A DNA stretch of 23,807 bases, from positions 1-23,807 of IMG/VR virus record IMGVR_UViG_3300006950_000006; one strand, 5' to 3'. The translations under genes and the position numbers were made by a program. The notes under the pieces are model-generated. The model was given only the letters and a program-made list of their open reading frames with translations. It did not search any database and had not been told where the DNA came from. This DNA comes from a virus. Below, piece by piece: positions 6,375 to 16,888 of this stretch; the first letter of the stretch is position 1; each line of letters starts with the position of its first letter.

Positions 6375-9300
6375 CTAATTTAAAATTCCTGTAATGTTTA
6401 AAAATCCAGATGTTGCACCACCTGCAAAGGTTACCCGCCAATAAATGTCTGAATTCGCGGCTATGGACAATGGAAGTATCGCTGGCAAAAAGGTTATGCA
6501 ATCTAAAGAATACTCTGCCGTTGTGATTGATCGTTTATCCATCAATGAAAGCGTGCAGGCTCGTTTATAATAATCGCGGCAAATGGGTGATGCAACATCG
6601 TTGAATGAAATACATCTCATTACTGCTGTAGTGAGATTTACTGTAATATCCGATCCTGTGATATTCAAAAAACCAGTCGAAGCACCGGAGGTAAATGTAA
6701 TTTTCCAATAGATGTCCGAATTTCCGGTTATTGTCAGCGGGAGAACAACTGGCGAAAAGTTGACGCCTGTAAGGGAATACTCCAGGTTACCGATCCCCCT
6801 AAGATCTATTGCCGCAATCCTGAAGTCGTTTTTGTAGTAATCCCTGAAAATGGTGGCGATCGTATCGTTAAAGGAGATTGACCGGGTGATGTTTTTAAGG
6901 TTTATAACAGATAGATCCCATCCGTTAATGGCAACCGAACCATCTGCGGAGGTTAAGAACGAACTTCCATTAAGTCCTAAGAGTTTATCCCGTTCGGCCA
7001 GTGATAAATGGTAACCTCCGTTCCCGAGTATATTACTTAGTAAATTGTGATCACTTAATGAGCTGCTTATTTTAATCCATCGTCCCGGAGAGGCATCGGT
7101 TAAAATATCAACCGGTAAGATAACTGTTGTATTATTACTTACATCCAGACTTTCGTCATCGAAACGATAAAGCCCCATGGTTTCAATGAGCATTAACATG
7201 GCATCAGCCCTGGATGATGCACTCACGGCTTTTGCAGCTGCCAAATTTATAACTGGCACATGAATAGAACTGCCTACACCACTCATTGCATTTGAAACGG
7301 CTGTATCTAATTGCCCTTTATTAATTGCATCTGTCGGATCAACGCCGTCCGCCATCCTGATTCCTTTGTGATTGATAAAATCAAGATCTTCATCAACGAT
7401 CAGCTGATCGCTTGAATTAATGACAACTTTTTCAGGATCTACCTCTTCAATATTTTTAAGTAGTCCCTGTTCATTAACAGTCATCTTCACATGTTTCGAT
7501 GCAGATCCGTAATCACCAGGCGTGAGCAGCTCCACGGGTACCTGACTGGTATCATGCTGAATCCTGATCCGGTCAAAACTGATCATTATCCCATTTGGCC
7601 AGCTATTGGCCAGGGCAAAACGAACCTTGTCAACTGTATTTGAAACGAGCGCCAACAAAATAACCGGTACTGCTACTAATTGCCAGGCAGGATCTGCGCT
7701 GTTGAATCCGGCCATTCCTGCGCTTTTGGACATCACCAGGTGTCCTACTACAGCACCTTGGTTGTACAATTTCAGCGTCATAGCCGTATTTGACAGCCAT
7801 TCCACAGAACTTTTCATATAGAAAGAAAGAATCCCGTTTGTCATCTCAATTGCTGCAGGAGCATCAAAACTGATTGAAGTATTGAGAGGTGTATAAATAT
7901 CGACAGGAGTACCGGCAGAAAGAAGTTCATCATTAAAATATCGTACCGGAACTATACTGAAGTTGTTTGTTTTGTCTCTAACATATGTTGCTCCATTATC
8001 GAATGAAACACAATAGGCTTTCTTCCAGTCATCCGAACCGGTGACTTGATTACTTGTCCAGAATGCACCTTTGAAGTTTGGAAATAAACTTTTACGGAAA
8101 ACAAGTTGCTCCATGTCCATTTTAGAACCCAAAAACCAATCTGAAAAGCCGTCTTTCTCAAAATTTGCAGCATAGAAAGCGGCACATGTGGCATTCGCAG
8201 CATTTGCCATCAATATGATTGTATTTGCAGCACCGGCACCAACCGAAGTATCGGTAGGTCCTGACGAATGTGATTCTCCATATCTGACACCTGGGGATGA
8301 TGGTGATTCTGCCACAATATATCCGGACTTTGCACCTCTATTCAGATAATAGATAATCCCACCCTGGTATTTTTCTCCGACGAAATGAGTAGGTGTCGCA
8401 ACCGTTGTATCGGGTATACTTATTTGTAATTCAATATTTTTTGTTCCGCTTACCGGTTCCGTTGTATCTGCAAAATCAATTGAAATATCCGTATCGTGCG
8501 TTTCTGATGCTGGCCATTCTCCTGTTTCATCGTAAACAGCATCGACCGTCAATGAGGGTTCAGTTGCCCCTGCAGCAATAATAGCATAAGCGACTTCAAT
8601 CTGATTGTTTTCGACTGCCGGCTTCATCGGGATGGCTCCCGGAATTCCTTTTAATACGCCAATTTCGGATGAGGCATCAACGTAAAATACATCAATGCGT
8701 GATAGGTTAGGATCTGGAGGTTCGAGCGTGACACTTTGCGGACTAATCTGATAATCTTCACCTAAGATTTTGTAAACGAGCTTTGTGCTTTGGTAAGTTA
8801 ATCCGGTTTCCCAGATCACCGCGCCACTGATCAGTACAGTCCGGGTATCTGGTATCGTAGTGTCGGTATTGAGCGCAATAAAATCCTTGATGGCCTGCCA
8901 GGTGAAATCGTCAATACCACCAATTCCAAGGGCCATCAATTTGCCATCCTTTACGGTGATCGTTCGATCGTCAACCAGTTCAGGTAATGCTCCGGACCAA
9001 AGTTCTGCCATTGACAGTTTACGCCACCCTAATGCAAACGGACTCTGAACAGCCAGGAGAAGGTTGTTCTGATAAAGAGCTGAAGGCAGTCCCGCCAGCA
9101 GCTCAGCTAAAAAAAAATCAGCAAGCCCCTCCGGCGCCTGTAGATTTAAAATGCGATCGATATTGAGAAGTTTTGAATCTTCTCCGTATCTGAATACAAA
9201 CTCATAATCAAATACATCATCCTGAGTGGTACCCACCACTTTTGAAGAAATAACTGCAATCTGTTTGAGTGATCCATCTATCCGGATTGCGTATTTTTTT

Positions 9301-10181
9301 CGGGAAACAAAAAAATCTTTTATCCAGGCGTTCTCATCCACATCGAGGAATCCGGTTGATTGTTTGACATCCCTATCTTTATCAACATCATATTCAGCAA
9401 CTGATTCATCGCCATACTCAGCCATTTGATGCGTGAGTTTCTGATCTTCTTCCTGTGCACCTGTGAACGACATCGAATCGATTGCTCCCAGCGAATTCCA
9501 CCATACAAATGCGTATTCATCCTCGCTGGCATTTCGAAGTTTATAGCGATGAACTGGTGTTTTTTGTACTCCGCCAACTTCAAACCAAACATCCCACGCA
9601 ACTGCCTGACTATTTTGTCCGGCTGCCACCAGCCATGCCGAAATAACTCCCCAGCTTGTATTGATGCTGTATAGTTTATCCTGGGCAGGAGTCGCGTAAT
9701 TTCCTGTGTAAGTGGTACCGTTTGAATAATATGCCTTTAATCTGACTGTTCCGGCTGAAATCGGATAGATTCCAAGCCATTCTGGAGCTGTTTGAAGGAT
9801 TGATTTTTCCTGTGGTTGCCAGGTTAAGAAATGAGTGGCCAGCCATGTAGTAGCGGTTTCCTGTAATTCCGATACCCCACCTTTTATCACTTTAAATGCA
9901 ACGTTTACACCATCGATTGTAGCAGTGAAAGATGCAACAGTCAACGTTTGTTCGTTGATAATATTTTGATTGGCAGGGATGGAGATATCAAGCAATCGCT
10001 CAATGATGGTCTTTACATCGACAGAAACAATTCCGGATGCATCGGGATTATACTTTTCGCTTAGTATCAGCGTTGCACCTTTCTTTAATTCAAAAACAAC
10101 TTCCACCAATGATGTAACCCGGAAAGGTTTCAGGTTGCCCGAAAAGGATAACGCATCTGGTTGCTGGCTGATTACACTCAT
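6375..10181 (-). CDS. giant tail-tip / fibre protein with C-type-lectin-like (DUF1566-like) domain
   Basis: At 1268 residues this is the largest gene here and probably the main host-recognition protein at the tail tip. Residues 1-330 (MSVISQQPDALSFSGNLKPF...) resemble an adsorption-apparatus attachment region. Residues about 598-750 look like a DUF1566/C-type-lectin fold: GGIIYYLNRG, GYIVAE, GVRYGE, DGFSDWFLGSK, AFWTSNQ and FSIVPVRYF appear in the right order. The C-terminus holds two diverged tandem repeats (1099-1187 and 1188-1268), each with ISFND, RDYYK, EYSL, NSDIYW and GFLNITG. It heads unit 2, with late promoter P2 just upstream. This lectin-like fold is a frequent target of diversity-generating retroelements, but no reverse transcriptase is present in the window. 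Confidence 0.85.
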   Translation of the reverse strand: MSVISQQPDALSFSGNLKPFRVTSLVEVVFELKKGATLILSEKYNPDASGIVSVDVKTIIERLLDISIPANQNIINEQTLTVASFTATIDGVNVAFKVIKGGVSELQETATTWLATHFLTWQPQEKSILQTAPEWLGIYPISAGTVRLKAYYSNGTTYTGNYATPAQDKLYSINTSWGVISAWLVAAGQNSQAVAWDVWFEVGGVQKTPVHRYKLRNASEDEYAFVWWNSLGAIDSMSFTGAQEEDQKLTHQMAEYGDESVAEYDVDKDRDVKQSTGFLDVDENAWIKDFFVSRKKYAIRIDGSLKQIAVISSKVVGTTQDDVFDYEFVFRYGEDSKLLNIDRILNLQAPEGLADFFLAELLAGLPSALYQNNLLLAVQSPFALGWRKLSMAELWSGALPELVDDRTITVKDGKLMALGIGGIDDFTWQAIKDFIALNTDTTIPDTRTVLISGAVIWETGLTYQSTKLVYKILGEDYQISPQSVTLEPPDPNLSRIDVFYVDASSEIGVLKGIPGAIPMKPAVENNQIEVAYAIIAAGATEPSLTVDAVYDETGEWPASETHDTDISIDFADTTEPVSGTKNIELQISIPDTTVATPTHFVGEKYQGGIIYYLNRGAKSGYIVAESPSSPGVRYGESHSSGPTDTSVGAGAANTIILMANAANATCAAFYAANFEKDGFSDWFLGSKMDMEQLVFRKSLFPNFKGAFWTSNQVTGSDDWKKAYCVSFDNGATYVRDKTNNFSIVPVRYFNDELLSAGTPVDIYTPLNTSISFDAPAAIEMTNGILSFYMKSSVEWLSNTAMTLKLYNQGAVVGHLVMSKSAGMAGFNSADPAWQLVAVPVILLALVSNTVDKVRFALANSWPNGIMISFDRIRIQHDTSQVPVELLTPGDYGSASKHVKMTVNEQGLLKNIEEVDPEKVVINSSDQLIVDEDLDFINHKGIRMADGVDPTDAINKGQLDTAVSNAMSGVGSSIHVPVINLAAAKAVSASSRADAMLMLIETMGLYRFDDESLDVSNNTTVILPVDILTDASPGRWIKISSSLSDHNLLSNILGNGGYHLSLAERDKLLGLNGSSFLTSADGSVAINGWDLSVINLKNITRSISFNDTIATIFRDYYKNDFRIAAIDLRGIGNLEYSLTGVNFSPVVLPLTITGNSDIYWKITFTSGASTGFLNITGSDITVNLTTAVMRCISFNDVASPICRDYYKRACTLSLMDKRSITTAEYSLDCITFLPAILPLSIAANSDIYWRVTFAGGATSGFLNITGILN
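6378..6887 (-). repeat. tandem protein repeat in the fibre C-terminus (two units)
   Basis: Two in-frame units of 89 and 81 codons (6887-6621 and 6620-6378) encode clearly related sequence. The shared order of motifs is ISFND, RDYYK, EYSL, LPL, NSDIYW, TF..GA and GFLNITG. The DNA has diverged, so the duplication is not recent. Confidence 0.85.
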
Positions 10182-10196
10182 TTATTCTATTTTTCT

Positions 10197-10232
10197 GCAA
10201 TATAACTGAGATAGAGTGCGTGTTAAAGGACA
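10197..10232 (-). promoter_or_regulatory. late promoter P2 (tail-tip / fibre unit)
   Basis: On the minus strand: box TGTCCTTTAA (10232-10223), an 18-base spacer, and TATATTGC (10204-10197) as a -7 box. The predicted start near 10191 gives a leader of about 10 bases to ATG 10181. The spacer resembles that of P1 (xACxCxCTC near its start, TTGCA at the -7 box). An 8-bp inverted repeat AGTGCGTG / CACGCACT (10215-10238) brackets the box core. Confidence 0.7.
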
Positions 10233-10236
10233 CGCA

Positions 10237-11874
10237 CTACGCTGTAAACCCCTCAATTTTCACGATGCCTTTATGAGGAAGTTCAAAGTATATTTTATCC
10301 ATTATAACTTCATTACCGTCGACTACATACTTTTTGTCGAATCGAAGTGATAGTACTTCGACCAATGTGAGCTGAATGTATTTTGTGAAGGCGCGGGCAC
10401 GGTAGGCTTTCCATTCAAGGAAATCTTTATACAATTGCAAATACAAATATTCGGGGGCCAGGTAGGTTGTCAAACCAATAGACCATCCATCAGCGATACC
10501 CCACCGATCACCTGAAGAATATGGAATCATTACTCCGTTCACTTCCTTCCTTCCATGATAGATCGCAATAATCATATCAGTTAAGGCATCAAATGCATAA
10601 GATCGATTTAAAGGTTTTATTTCAGCTTTTGGTACTGGATATCCATCTTCATGCGCAACCATTTTTGGAATTTTAACTTCAAGTTCAACCTTTTCGGATC
10701 CCGTTCCCTCAGAATATTCTTTAAGACGTCCGATTTGATTCCACTCTAATACTTCTCCATTTAGTACAGTGATATAATCACTTTGAAGCATTGTTACTTT
10801 TACAATCTCATCCTCAATGGTTGGTGTTGGCAAAAAGCTTACTTCCCTGTCAGGTATATAGTCTGATTTAGTATCAAGGCTATCATCCTGTGCAGCGTAT
10901 TTAATAGTAAACCCTCCCGGCTGACTTTCTTCGTTGTGTTGCCATCCTGTTAACTCTACAATCTTCAATGAGTCAATATTATCCGCTTTAAAAATATTCT
11001 TCTTAAACAGTATCCTTACAGTCTTTTTTCGCTCATCAATATCGAACATGACACAAAACATTTTTGCCATAGTATCAACGAATTGTAAAACATAAACATC
11101 AGGCATTAAATATGAATAATAGAGATTGCCAGTTTGTTCAAGTCCGGGGATTCCAAAGTGAACCGAAGCATACCGGACATTAATTATCCGTGAATACATA
11201 ACAGAACCACTGAATTCACTTGTTTTCAATTCGTCCACCAGAATTGTATAACCAGCGCTTTCAAAGATCTTCTCTAGTAAAAAATCAATTCTGAACTGTA
11301 ACATATACAGGTTTGTATTTTGTCTTGTACCACCTGTATTGTATGTTAGTTTTCCAGTTAATTTATCGACCTTATTCACATATTCTGTTAGATAACTTAC
11401 TGCAGAATTAATTGAAGTTGGCGGAACAAAATATTTTCCGTTACTGGTTGTATTCGCAGCATCCCACTCCAAAAGCTTTGCTGTCACTTGTTGTGTTGTA
11501 AATTGTGCCGGAAACCAACTTTCTGAACCATAGCCGATATCTGCCAATTTCTTTCCAGACATGTGATTCCTGAATTCGGTAATACCAGATTTCAGTATTA
11601 TGCCAATTTCATCCTTTGTTACCTGACTGTAATCTACAACTCCACGCATCACCTGAAGTCCCTGATCTTCCAAGATAAACGATTGATCAGCGATATCCCC
11701 TGCACGCTGCAGACGTCCGGGCCATCCTAAATCTTGTTGGTTTGGATAGGTAGGTACTGGGAACGGAAAAGAGAAAGATCCGGTATCTTCATTTAATGCC
11801 GGTGATGAACGCGTGATGCTGATTCTCGCATCCAACTTTAGTGCAACTGGTTTTCCTGCGATGTTTAGCTTCAT
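10237..11874 (-). CDS. probable tail hub / distal tail protein
   Basis: This 545-residue protein directly follows the tape measure (4-base overlap) and precedes the fibre unit, the normal place of the distal tail or Tal-type hub protein in siphophages. It starts [20 protein letters not shown] and continues with a beta-rich N-terminal domain, then a mixed central region ([20 protein letters not shown]) and a C-terminal region ending in [13 protein letters not shown] recognise the general type from Bacteroidota prophages but not a named family. It carries no membrane segment or obvious enzyme motif. It is the last gene of unit 1, and its stop codon lies inside the inverted repeat at promoter P2. 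Confidence 0.7.
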   Translation of the reverse strand: MKLNIAGKPVALKLDARISITRSSPALNEDTGSFSFPFPVPTYPNQQDLGWPGRLQRAGDIADQSFILEDQGLQVMRGVVDYSQVTKDEIGIILKSGITEFRNHMSGKKLADIGYGSESWFPAQFTTQQVTAKLLEWDAANTTSNGKYFVPPTSINSAVSYLTEYVNKVDKLTGKLTYNTGGTRQNTNLYMLQFRIDFLLEKIFESAGYTILVDELKTSEFSGSVMYSRIINVRYASVHFGIPGLEQTGNLYYSYLMPDVYVLQFVDTMAKMFCVMFDIDERKKTVRILFKKNIFKADNIDSLKIVELTGWQHNEESQPGGFTIKYAAQDDSLDTKSDYIPDREVSFLPTPTIEDEIVKVTMLQSDYITVLNGEVLEWNQIGRLKEYSEGTGSEKVELEVKIPKMVAHEDGYPVPKAEIKPLNRSYAFDALTDMIIAIYHGRKEVNGVMIPYSSGDRWGIADGWSIGLTTYLAPEYLYLQLYKDFLEWKAYRARAFTKYIQLTLVEVLSLRFDKKYVVDGNEVIMDKIYFELPHKGIVKIEGFTA

Positions 11875-14800
11875 GATTTCTTGGTGACTTTTGAGTTAAA
11901 TTTATTCACACTATCGATTCCATCAGACAGCGAATTATTTCCAAACATTGGAATATATGCAGGGATCCCGTTTCTGAGTTGTTTGTTTAATTCGAGGATT
12001 GCAGCCTTTAGTTCCGGATCGGTTCCCCCTGCAGGGTTTGTATTCATTTGCCCAGATGTATCTACAGATGCATAACCACCCTTGGAAAAACCACCAGACT
12101 GGCTCATCGAACTTAAATTAAGCCTGGCTAAACTATTATTACGTCTGGCTTGCTCGAACATGTTTATCATTGGTCTGAGTTGCGGATTATTTACACCCTC
12201 TTGTGGAATGACATATTCACCTTTATGAACTACCCCTGCTGGTTCATATTTGCCTCCATCACCAGTATAGCCACCAACTGCAAGTGATTTCATTTTATTT
12301 CTTTCTGACACTGCCATAGCCAATTGAACAGCACCGGTTGCACCAATAAAAACAGCTGCAATTGCTCCGCCAATTGGTCCCAACTGTGCAAAAGACTGCA
12401 TAATCCCCAAGGCAGTAGAGGTAATGATTTGACCAATAGTAACGACCATCTGTGCGTCAGCATATTTTTTCCGGATCTTTTTTTTCTTCTCCTCGTTGTC
12501 TCCAGCTTCAGCAAGCTCTGCCTCCATTAGTACGCTTACAAAGTTGGCAGCTGCAGAAGTTATTTTCTGATATTTCTCCCAGCTTTCAAGATCACCCTTG
12601 CTTTTATCTTCAGCTGCTTTTTTTTGTATTTCAACAATTTTATCCTGGAACTCCTGTTCTGATATTAATCCGGCTTCATGCTGGGCCATTGCCAGTGTTT
12701 GCTGCCCTTCGGTTGTTTCGTAATACTTTTTCAGCGCATAATCATAGGCTGTATCTACCTTCTCCTTTTCAGGGGTCATTAAATCAGTAAGTAGACTGGC
12801 ATCCGCCTTCGCTGCTATTAACTCATCTTCTATTCCTTTTTGCATGGCAGCTACTCCATCCTTACCTAATTTATGCAACTCAGATCTTAGAGCATCTTGC
12901 TGTTCAGTATTATCGAGCTCAAAGAATTCGCGAAGTTTTTCGGCATCCGTTTTTTTAGTCTTCTTCCCATCTCCAGTACCAATATCAGTGCCTGTACCAT
13001 CTCCGGTAATAGTATTCGTTCCTCCTGATGTATTAGTCGATGTAGGTGATGTAGTTGTTGAAGTTACCTCCTGATCTAAGATTTCCTGAAATTTAGCCTT
13101 ACGTATTTCCAGCTCCTTAATTTTCTTCTTTTGATTTTCCAGTGTTCCTTGTTCTTGTAATGTCTTATATCCAGGTGTTTTTTTACCCGATGTAAATGCT
13201 TTTCCCATTGTTTGAAAAAATCCAGCTTCTTCACCAACACCCGATTTTAAAAGTCCAATTTCTTTGTTGGCATCCTTTAGATTTTCGGTTGCTGCCTCTA
13301 TTCTCGCTTTCTTCTCCAGGCTTGCAATATATTGATCTGTCGCAATAGTTGCAGCTTTTGTATTAATCGTTTCGAGGTTTAACCCGGAAAGATATTCAGG
13401 AGATAACTTATTGAGTTTTTCAATTGCTGCTTGCCTGGTTTCTTTTGATAATACTTCGTTTTTTGCAACCCTTAATAGTTGTTCCAGTTCAACTTTTTCA
13501 TCAATGATACTTTGCTTTGCTTTGATATTGATATCATTTAATGCCTTTTGAGCTATCTCTGCTTCAGTCATTTTACGGGTATACAAGTACAATGCAGCTC
13601 CTGCAGCAATCAATAGTCCAACTATAATACCGATTGGATTTAACTTCTGTGCAAGGTTCCAGGCATTTTGAGCGACGGTTGCCAGGGTGATTCGGCCAGT
13701 GAGTACACCAACAGTGTATTGATATGCTTTTGTGATTGCGGTTTTTGCTACCAGGTAGCCATATTGGATGTTATCCCAGTAGGCTGCAATTTTCACAACG
13801 GCCACATAACCGGCAATGGTTGCCGATACCGATACGATTGCAAATCCGTATTTTGTAAAGAAATTTATCAGCACGATTGTAACTGATAACATCTTACCAT
13901 ACCATCCTGTAATAGTAGCCATTGCAGGCGCCAGTTTCTCTCCCAGTTCTATAGAGATAATAGTAATCCTATTTTTTGCCTGGGCAAGTCTTGCATTATT
14001 ATTGTCTGTATTGGTAGCAGCCTGTATCATTGCTACATTGGTCCCGGTAACAGCAGTTGTTAGTTTGTCGTATTTCTCAACATTTTGAAGCAAAACAGAT
14101 CCAACAGTAATATTCTCAATTCCGAACACTTTTTGCTTGAGTGCATCCTTTTCTGAGGCCAATGTCTTTTTCTCTAACTGAGCATTAACTTCTATCAGGG
14201 CATCCCTAATATTGAATTGTCCGCTGGCATAACCAACTCCTGCATCTTTCATTTTAAGCAGAGCACCACGAAGTTTTGTGCCGGCTTCAGCTCCTTTTAA
14301 TTGCTTTTCTCCAAGAACCTCCAATGCTGCAACCGTTTGTTCAAGACTCATGTTTGAATCTGCAGCAACGGTACCAACATTCTTTAATGATTCAGTAAGG
14401 TCAGCGACTTCAGCGCTTCCCTCCAGTGAACCGGCAGCAATTGCATTGATGATCCGATCCGATTGCGATGCATCCAGGTTAAACTGATTCATTGCAGCTG
14501 CTACGGCGTCAATAGCAGGAACCATCTCTATTTTTGATGCTTCTGCAAGTATCAGCGCTTTCTCAGTTACCTGAGCAAGGGCTTCTTTATTCTTTAATAA
14601 TTCGGGTCGCGCGGATCCCATCTTTGTGAAACCATCTACAATGTCCTGGGCGCCTTTGGTGATTTTTATTCCTCCTTCGAGGGTTGCTGTACTAAGTTCT
14701 TTGGCCTTTTGTGTCAGCCAGTCAAGCGCGCCACCTTTCAATCCAGTTAGTGCAGACAGGTTTGAAACACGCTCCTGGAAGTCGTTGAAACTTTGCACCA

Positions 14801-15305
14801 CCTGTTTAAATCCAAGCGCAATACCGGTGAATGAGGCAATAACAGCCATTGCTATTCCCAGATACCTATTGAAACCGTCAGCAATTCCACTAAGTGACCA
14901 TGATTTACTTGTTGCTTTTGTTTCTGCATTGATATCTGCCAGGGCAGTTTTCACTTTTTTTAATTCCGCTGATTTTTTTAGGTACTCTTCAGTACCGCGT
15001 GTCATTCCCTTTAGCTGATTGGTTATGGTGCTCTGAGCTTTCTGCAGATCACGCCAGCTTACTTTATTGATATCTTTCAGTACGCGTTCAACGTCAAAGG
15101 TTTCTCTTTTCAAACTGCGTTGTGTTGCCTCGATGGTTGAAAGTTCCTTTTTCAGCTTGTCAAACTTAACATTGTCGCCCGCCTGCAGGGCACTCGTCAG
15201 ATCTTTTTTAAGTTCTTTAGATTTTCTGTCCAAAGCCTCCAATGCAGCTTCTGCCTGTTTTCCATCCAGGTATACTGTTGCCCTTGCGGTTTCATTTTGT
15301 GCCAT
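11871..15305 (-). CDS. phage tail tape measure protein (TP901 core family)
   Basis: This protein sets tail length and is probably released during DNA entry. At 1144 residues it would correspond to a tail of roughly 170 nm under the usual rule of about 0.15 nm per residue. Residues 1-130 are coiled coil. Residues about 181-358 match the TP901 core region ([63 protein letters not shown]). Hydrophobic segments lie near 148-168, 475-512, 558-580 and 955-1003. A Thr/Gly/Ser-rich low-complexity linker covers about 743-783, and the tail shows the typical GGYTGDGG / [10 protein letters not shown] motif. It overlaps the gene before it by 14 bases and the hub gene by 4. Confidence 0.95.
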   Translation of the reverse strand: MAQNETARATVYLDGKQAEAALEALDRKSKELKKDLTSALQAGDNVKFDKLKKELSTIEATQRSLKRETFDVERVLKDINKVSWRDLQKAQSTITNQLKGMTRGTEEYLKKSAELKKVKTALADINAETKATSKSWSLSGIADGFNRYLGIAMAVIASFTGIALGFKQVVQSFNDFQERVSNLSALTGLKGGALDWLTQKAKELSTATLEGGIKITKGAQDIVDGFTKMGSARPELLKNKEALAQVTEKALILAEASKIEMVPAIDAVAAAMNQFNLDASQSDRIINAIAAGSLEGSAEVADLTESLKNVGTVAADSNMSLEQTVAALEVLGEKQLKGAEAGTKLRGALLKMKDAGVGYASGQFNIRDALIEVNAQLEKKTLASEKDALKQKVFGIENITVGSVLLQNVEKYDKLTTAVTGTNVAMIQAATNTDNNNARLAQAKNRITIISIELGEKLAPAMATITGWYGKMLSVTIVLINFFTKYGFAIVSVSATIAGYVAVVKIAAYWDNIQYGYLVAKTAITKAYQYTVGVLTGRITLATVAQNAWNLAQKLNPIGIIVGLLIAAGAALYLYTRKMTEAEIAQKALNDINIKAKQSIIDEKVELEQLLRVAKNEVLSKETRQAAIEKLNKLSPEYLSGLNLETINTKAATIATDQYIASLEKKARIEAATENLKDANKEIGLLKSGVGEEAGFFQTMGKAFTSGKKTPGYKTLQEQGTLENQKKKIKELEIRKAKFQEILDQEVTSTTTSPTSTNTSGGTNTITGDGTGTDIGTGDGKKTKKTDAEKLREFFELDNTEQQDALRSELHKLGKDGVAAMQKGIEDELIAAKADASLLTDLMTPEKEKVDTAYDYALKKYYETTEGQQTLAMAQHEAGLISEQEFQDKIVEIQKKAAEDKSKGDLESWEKYQKITSAAANFVSVLMEAELAEAGDNEEKKKKIRKKYADAQMVVTIGQIITSTALGIMQSFAQLGPIGGAIAAVFIGATGAVQLAMAVSERNKMKSLAVGGYTGDGGKYEPAGVVHKGEYVIPQEGVNNPQLRPMINMFEQARRNNSLARLNLSSMSQSGGFSKGGYASVDTSGQMNTNPAGGTDPELKAAILELNKQLRNGIPAYIPMFGNNSLSDGIDSVNKFNSKVTKKS

Positions 15306-15678
15306 CTGTGGTTATATTGGTAATCATTAATATTTGAGCTTTGTGGGCATATTTATCACGAAGTATTTCACCAATGCGCTTTATTTGAGAGAAGAATGTA
15401 CGCGAATACCATGGTTTTGCTTTACGGTTGCTGCTATCCACCTGGTCCATTTTAACGCCATTGCCTACACCCATATCTACGAACTTACCGTAATAATTGA
15501 ATGCAAATTCAATCTTATCAGGGTCGCCGTTTGCCTGAGTGAATACATGCACCGCAAAGCTGTTGGCAAGGTTGCCGGTTTGGTGGATACGAAGCATGGT
15601 AATCTTATTTTCCCAGCGTTCAACTACGATCTTTGCCCAAGCTTCAACAGTAAGTGAAAGGTTCGTATTATCGGCCAT
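15292..15678 (-). CDS. neck / tail-completion protein, HK97 gp10-like
   Basis: The 128-residue protein has the layout of HK97-gp10-type head-tail joining proteins: an N-terminal helix ([16 protein letters not shown]), a GNLANSF strand region, FVDMGVGNG, and a helix after [19 protein letters not shown]. The pairing of a FVDMG-type motif with a closing KPW...F helix is typical. It lies 3 bases after the preceding gene and overlaps the tape measure by 14 bases. The place directly before the tape measure is normally taken by the tail tube and its chaperones, which are not seen. Confidence 0.7.
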   Translation of the reverse strand: MADNTNLSLTVEAWAKIVVERWENKITMLRIHQTGNLANSFAVHVFTQANGDPDKIEFAFNYYGKFVDMGVGNGVKMDQVDSSNRKAKPWYSRTFFSQIKRIGEILRDKYAHKAQILMITNITTDGTK

Positions 15679-15681
15679 CTG

Positions 15682-16146
15682 TTAGATTTCAAAGTTTTCA
15701 TTTTTCATTATGAACGAAAATGAATAGCCATAATACCCATTCCCAATGGGTCCGAGTTTAGCGAAGTCGATCCTGCTCCGGTCGAATCCAAAAGCGATGT
15801 CACCGAACTCACCTGCATCTTTTATAAGTTGACTGAAGAATTTCTTTCCCAGGGAAAAGGTTACTTCCTGGGCACGTCTCCGATCGGCGCTATCGTTCAG
15901 TTTTACCTTGTCGAAAAAGTAAACAGTATTGTATTCGTTTGCAAAGTTTCCATTCTCCAGGTCAAGATAACCATCGGCGCTATCCTCCACCACGAGCACC
16001 GGCGTTGCCGGGCTGCGAAGGTTTTGCAACATCCCTTCCATTTCAGCCAGTCCGGAGCAGGCGTATATTGCCTTGATTTCGGGCATTTGTGCTGCACGGC
16101 TTTTTGCGAATTCGAGTGCGTCAAACATGGCTTTGCTGATTTTCAA
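15682..16146 (-). CDS. probable tail terminator / completion protein
   Basis: This is a 154-residue protein of mixed helix and strand: an N-terminal helix, strands around TPVLVVEDSADGYLDLENG, a long helix (RRAQEVTFSLGKKFFSQLIKDAG), then strands ending GYYGYSFSFIMK. That order and the length are compatible with gpU-like tail terminators, which cap the tail and join it to the head. The start overlaps the previous gene by 26 bases; an internal ATG at 16128 would shorten the overlap to 8. The assignment rests on size, predicted fold and position. Confidence 0.65.
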   Translation of the reverse strand: MKISKAMFDALEFAKSRAAQMPEIKAIYACSGLAEMEGMLQNLRSPATPVLVVEDSADGYLDLENGNFANEYNTVYFFDKVKLNDSADRRRAQEVTFSLGKKFFSQLIKDAGEFGDIAFGFDRSRIDFAKLGPIGNGYYGYSFSFIMKNENFEI

Positions 16147-16888
16147 GTTTCTGATTCAGTTCGTAGAACACCTCATGCACATGCGTGTGGAGAATCTCTT
16201 TATTTCGGGTTACATCGCCATTGTTCAGCGAGGTGAATAACCGTAGGATGTGCTCATCTGGTGATGGTGCCGAAGTTTCGCCGGTGGTACCATCACCAAA
16301 CACATAGGGGTATTTATCGATAATCCATTTCTTTAATCCGGAAAACCAGATATAAACGGCTGTTTTCGCGTGATTGGGAACCGAGCGCAGGATATTGACA
16401 TACATTTTGTATTTGCGTTCATTCCATTTTTCACCAGGCTTCCGATAGAATACTGCTATCAATTGATTCAGATCATCTACTTTTTTACTCGCTGAATAGT
16501 TGGCATAAAGCTGATCAGCCAACAGGTATTCTTCGAGTGTGACACCAAACAACCTGGAATCAACTGGGGATAGTCCTCCGAGTTTTTCCGGCAGGCGACA
16601 GAGACCAACACTATCGATCAGCCAGCGCAATTCATCCAGCAGGCTTTTCATCTCTTCAGCTGACAATGAAAAGACTTCGCCGGCAGGATCCAGAAATTCA
16701 AAAAGCAATTCACCATCACCAGTTTCTAAACCATGTTTTACAGGTTCAATACCAGTGAAGCTGATCATACATTTTGTCAGGAATTCAGCTTCTGATAGTT
16801 GTTCTTCAAATAACAGGGCCACAAACAGGAGTTGTTCCGGTGTAATATCATGCCATCCGGACGGGGCATGTAAATGTATTTCTCTCAT
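16121..16888 (-). CDS. unrecognised structural or assembly protein between connector and neck genes
   Basis: I do not recognise this 255-residue protein. It is acidic and rich in helices (ITPEQLLFVALLFEEQLSEAEFLTKC, AEEMKSLLDELRWLIDS, TLEEYLLADQLYANY), with no membrane segment or signal peptide. It overlaps the connector gene by 4 bases upstream and the terminator candidate by 26 downstream, so it is part of the morphogenesis operon. A helical, non-structural assembly factor such as a tail chaperone is possible. It does not look like a beta-rich tail tube or a capsid protein. Confidence 0.7.
   Translation of the reverse strand: MREIHLHAPSGWHDITPEQLLFVALLFEEQLSEAEFLTKCMISFTGIEPVKHGLETGDGELLFEFLDPAGEVFSLSAEEMKSLLDELRWLIDSVGLCRLPEKLGGLSPVDSRLFGVTLEEYLLADQLYANYSASKKVDDLNQLIAVFYRKPGEKWNERKYKMYVNILRSVPNHAKTAVYIWFSGLKKWIIDKYPYVFGDGTTGETSAPSPDEHILRLFTSLNNGDVTRNKEILHTHVHEVFYELNQKLENQQSHV

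Noticed and set aside
12452-12790. 112-codon plus-strand frame inside the tape measure gene
   Set aside because: It is a shadow of the tape measure reading frame, without its own start signals or family resemblance.
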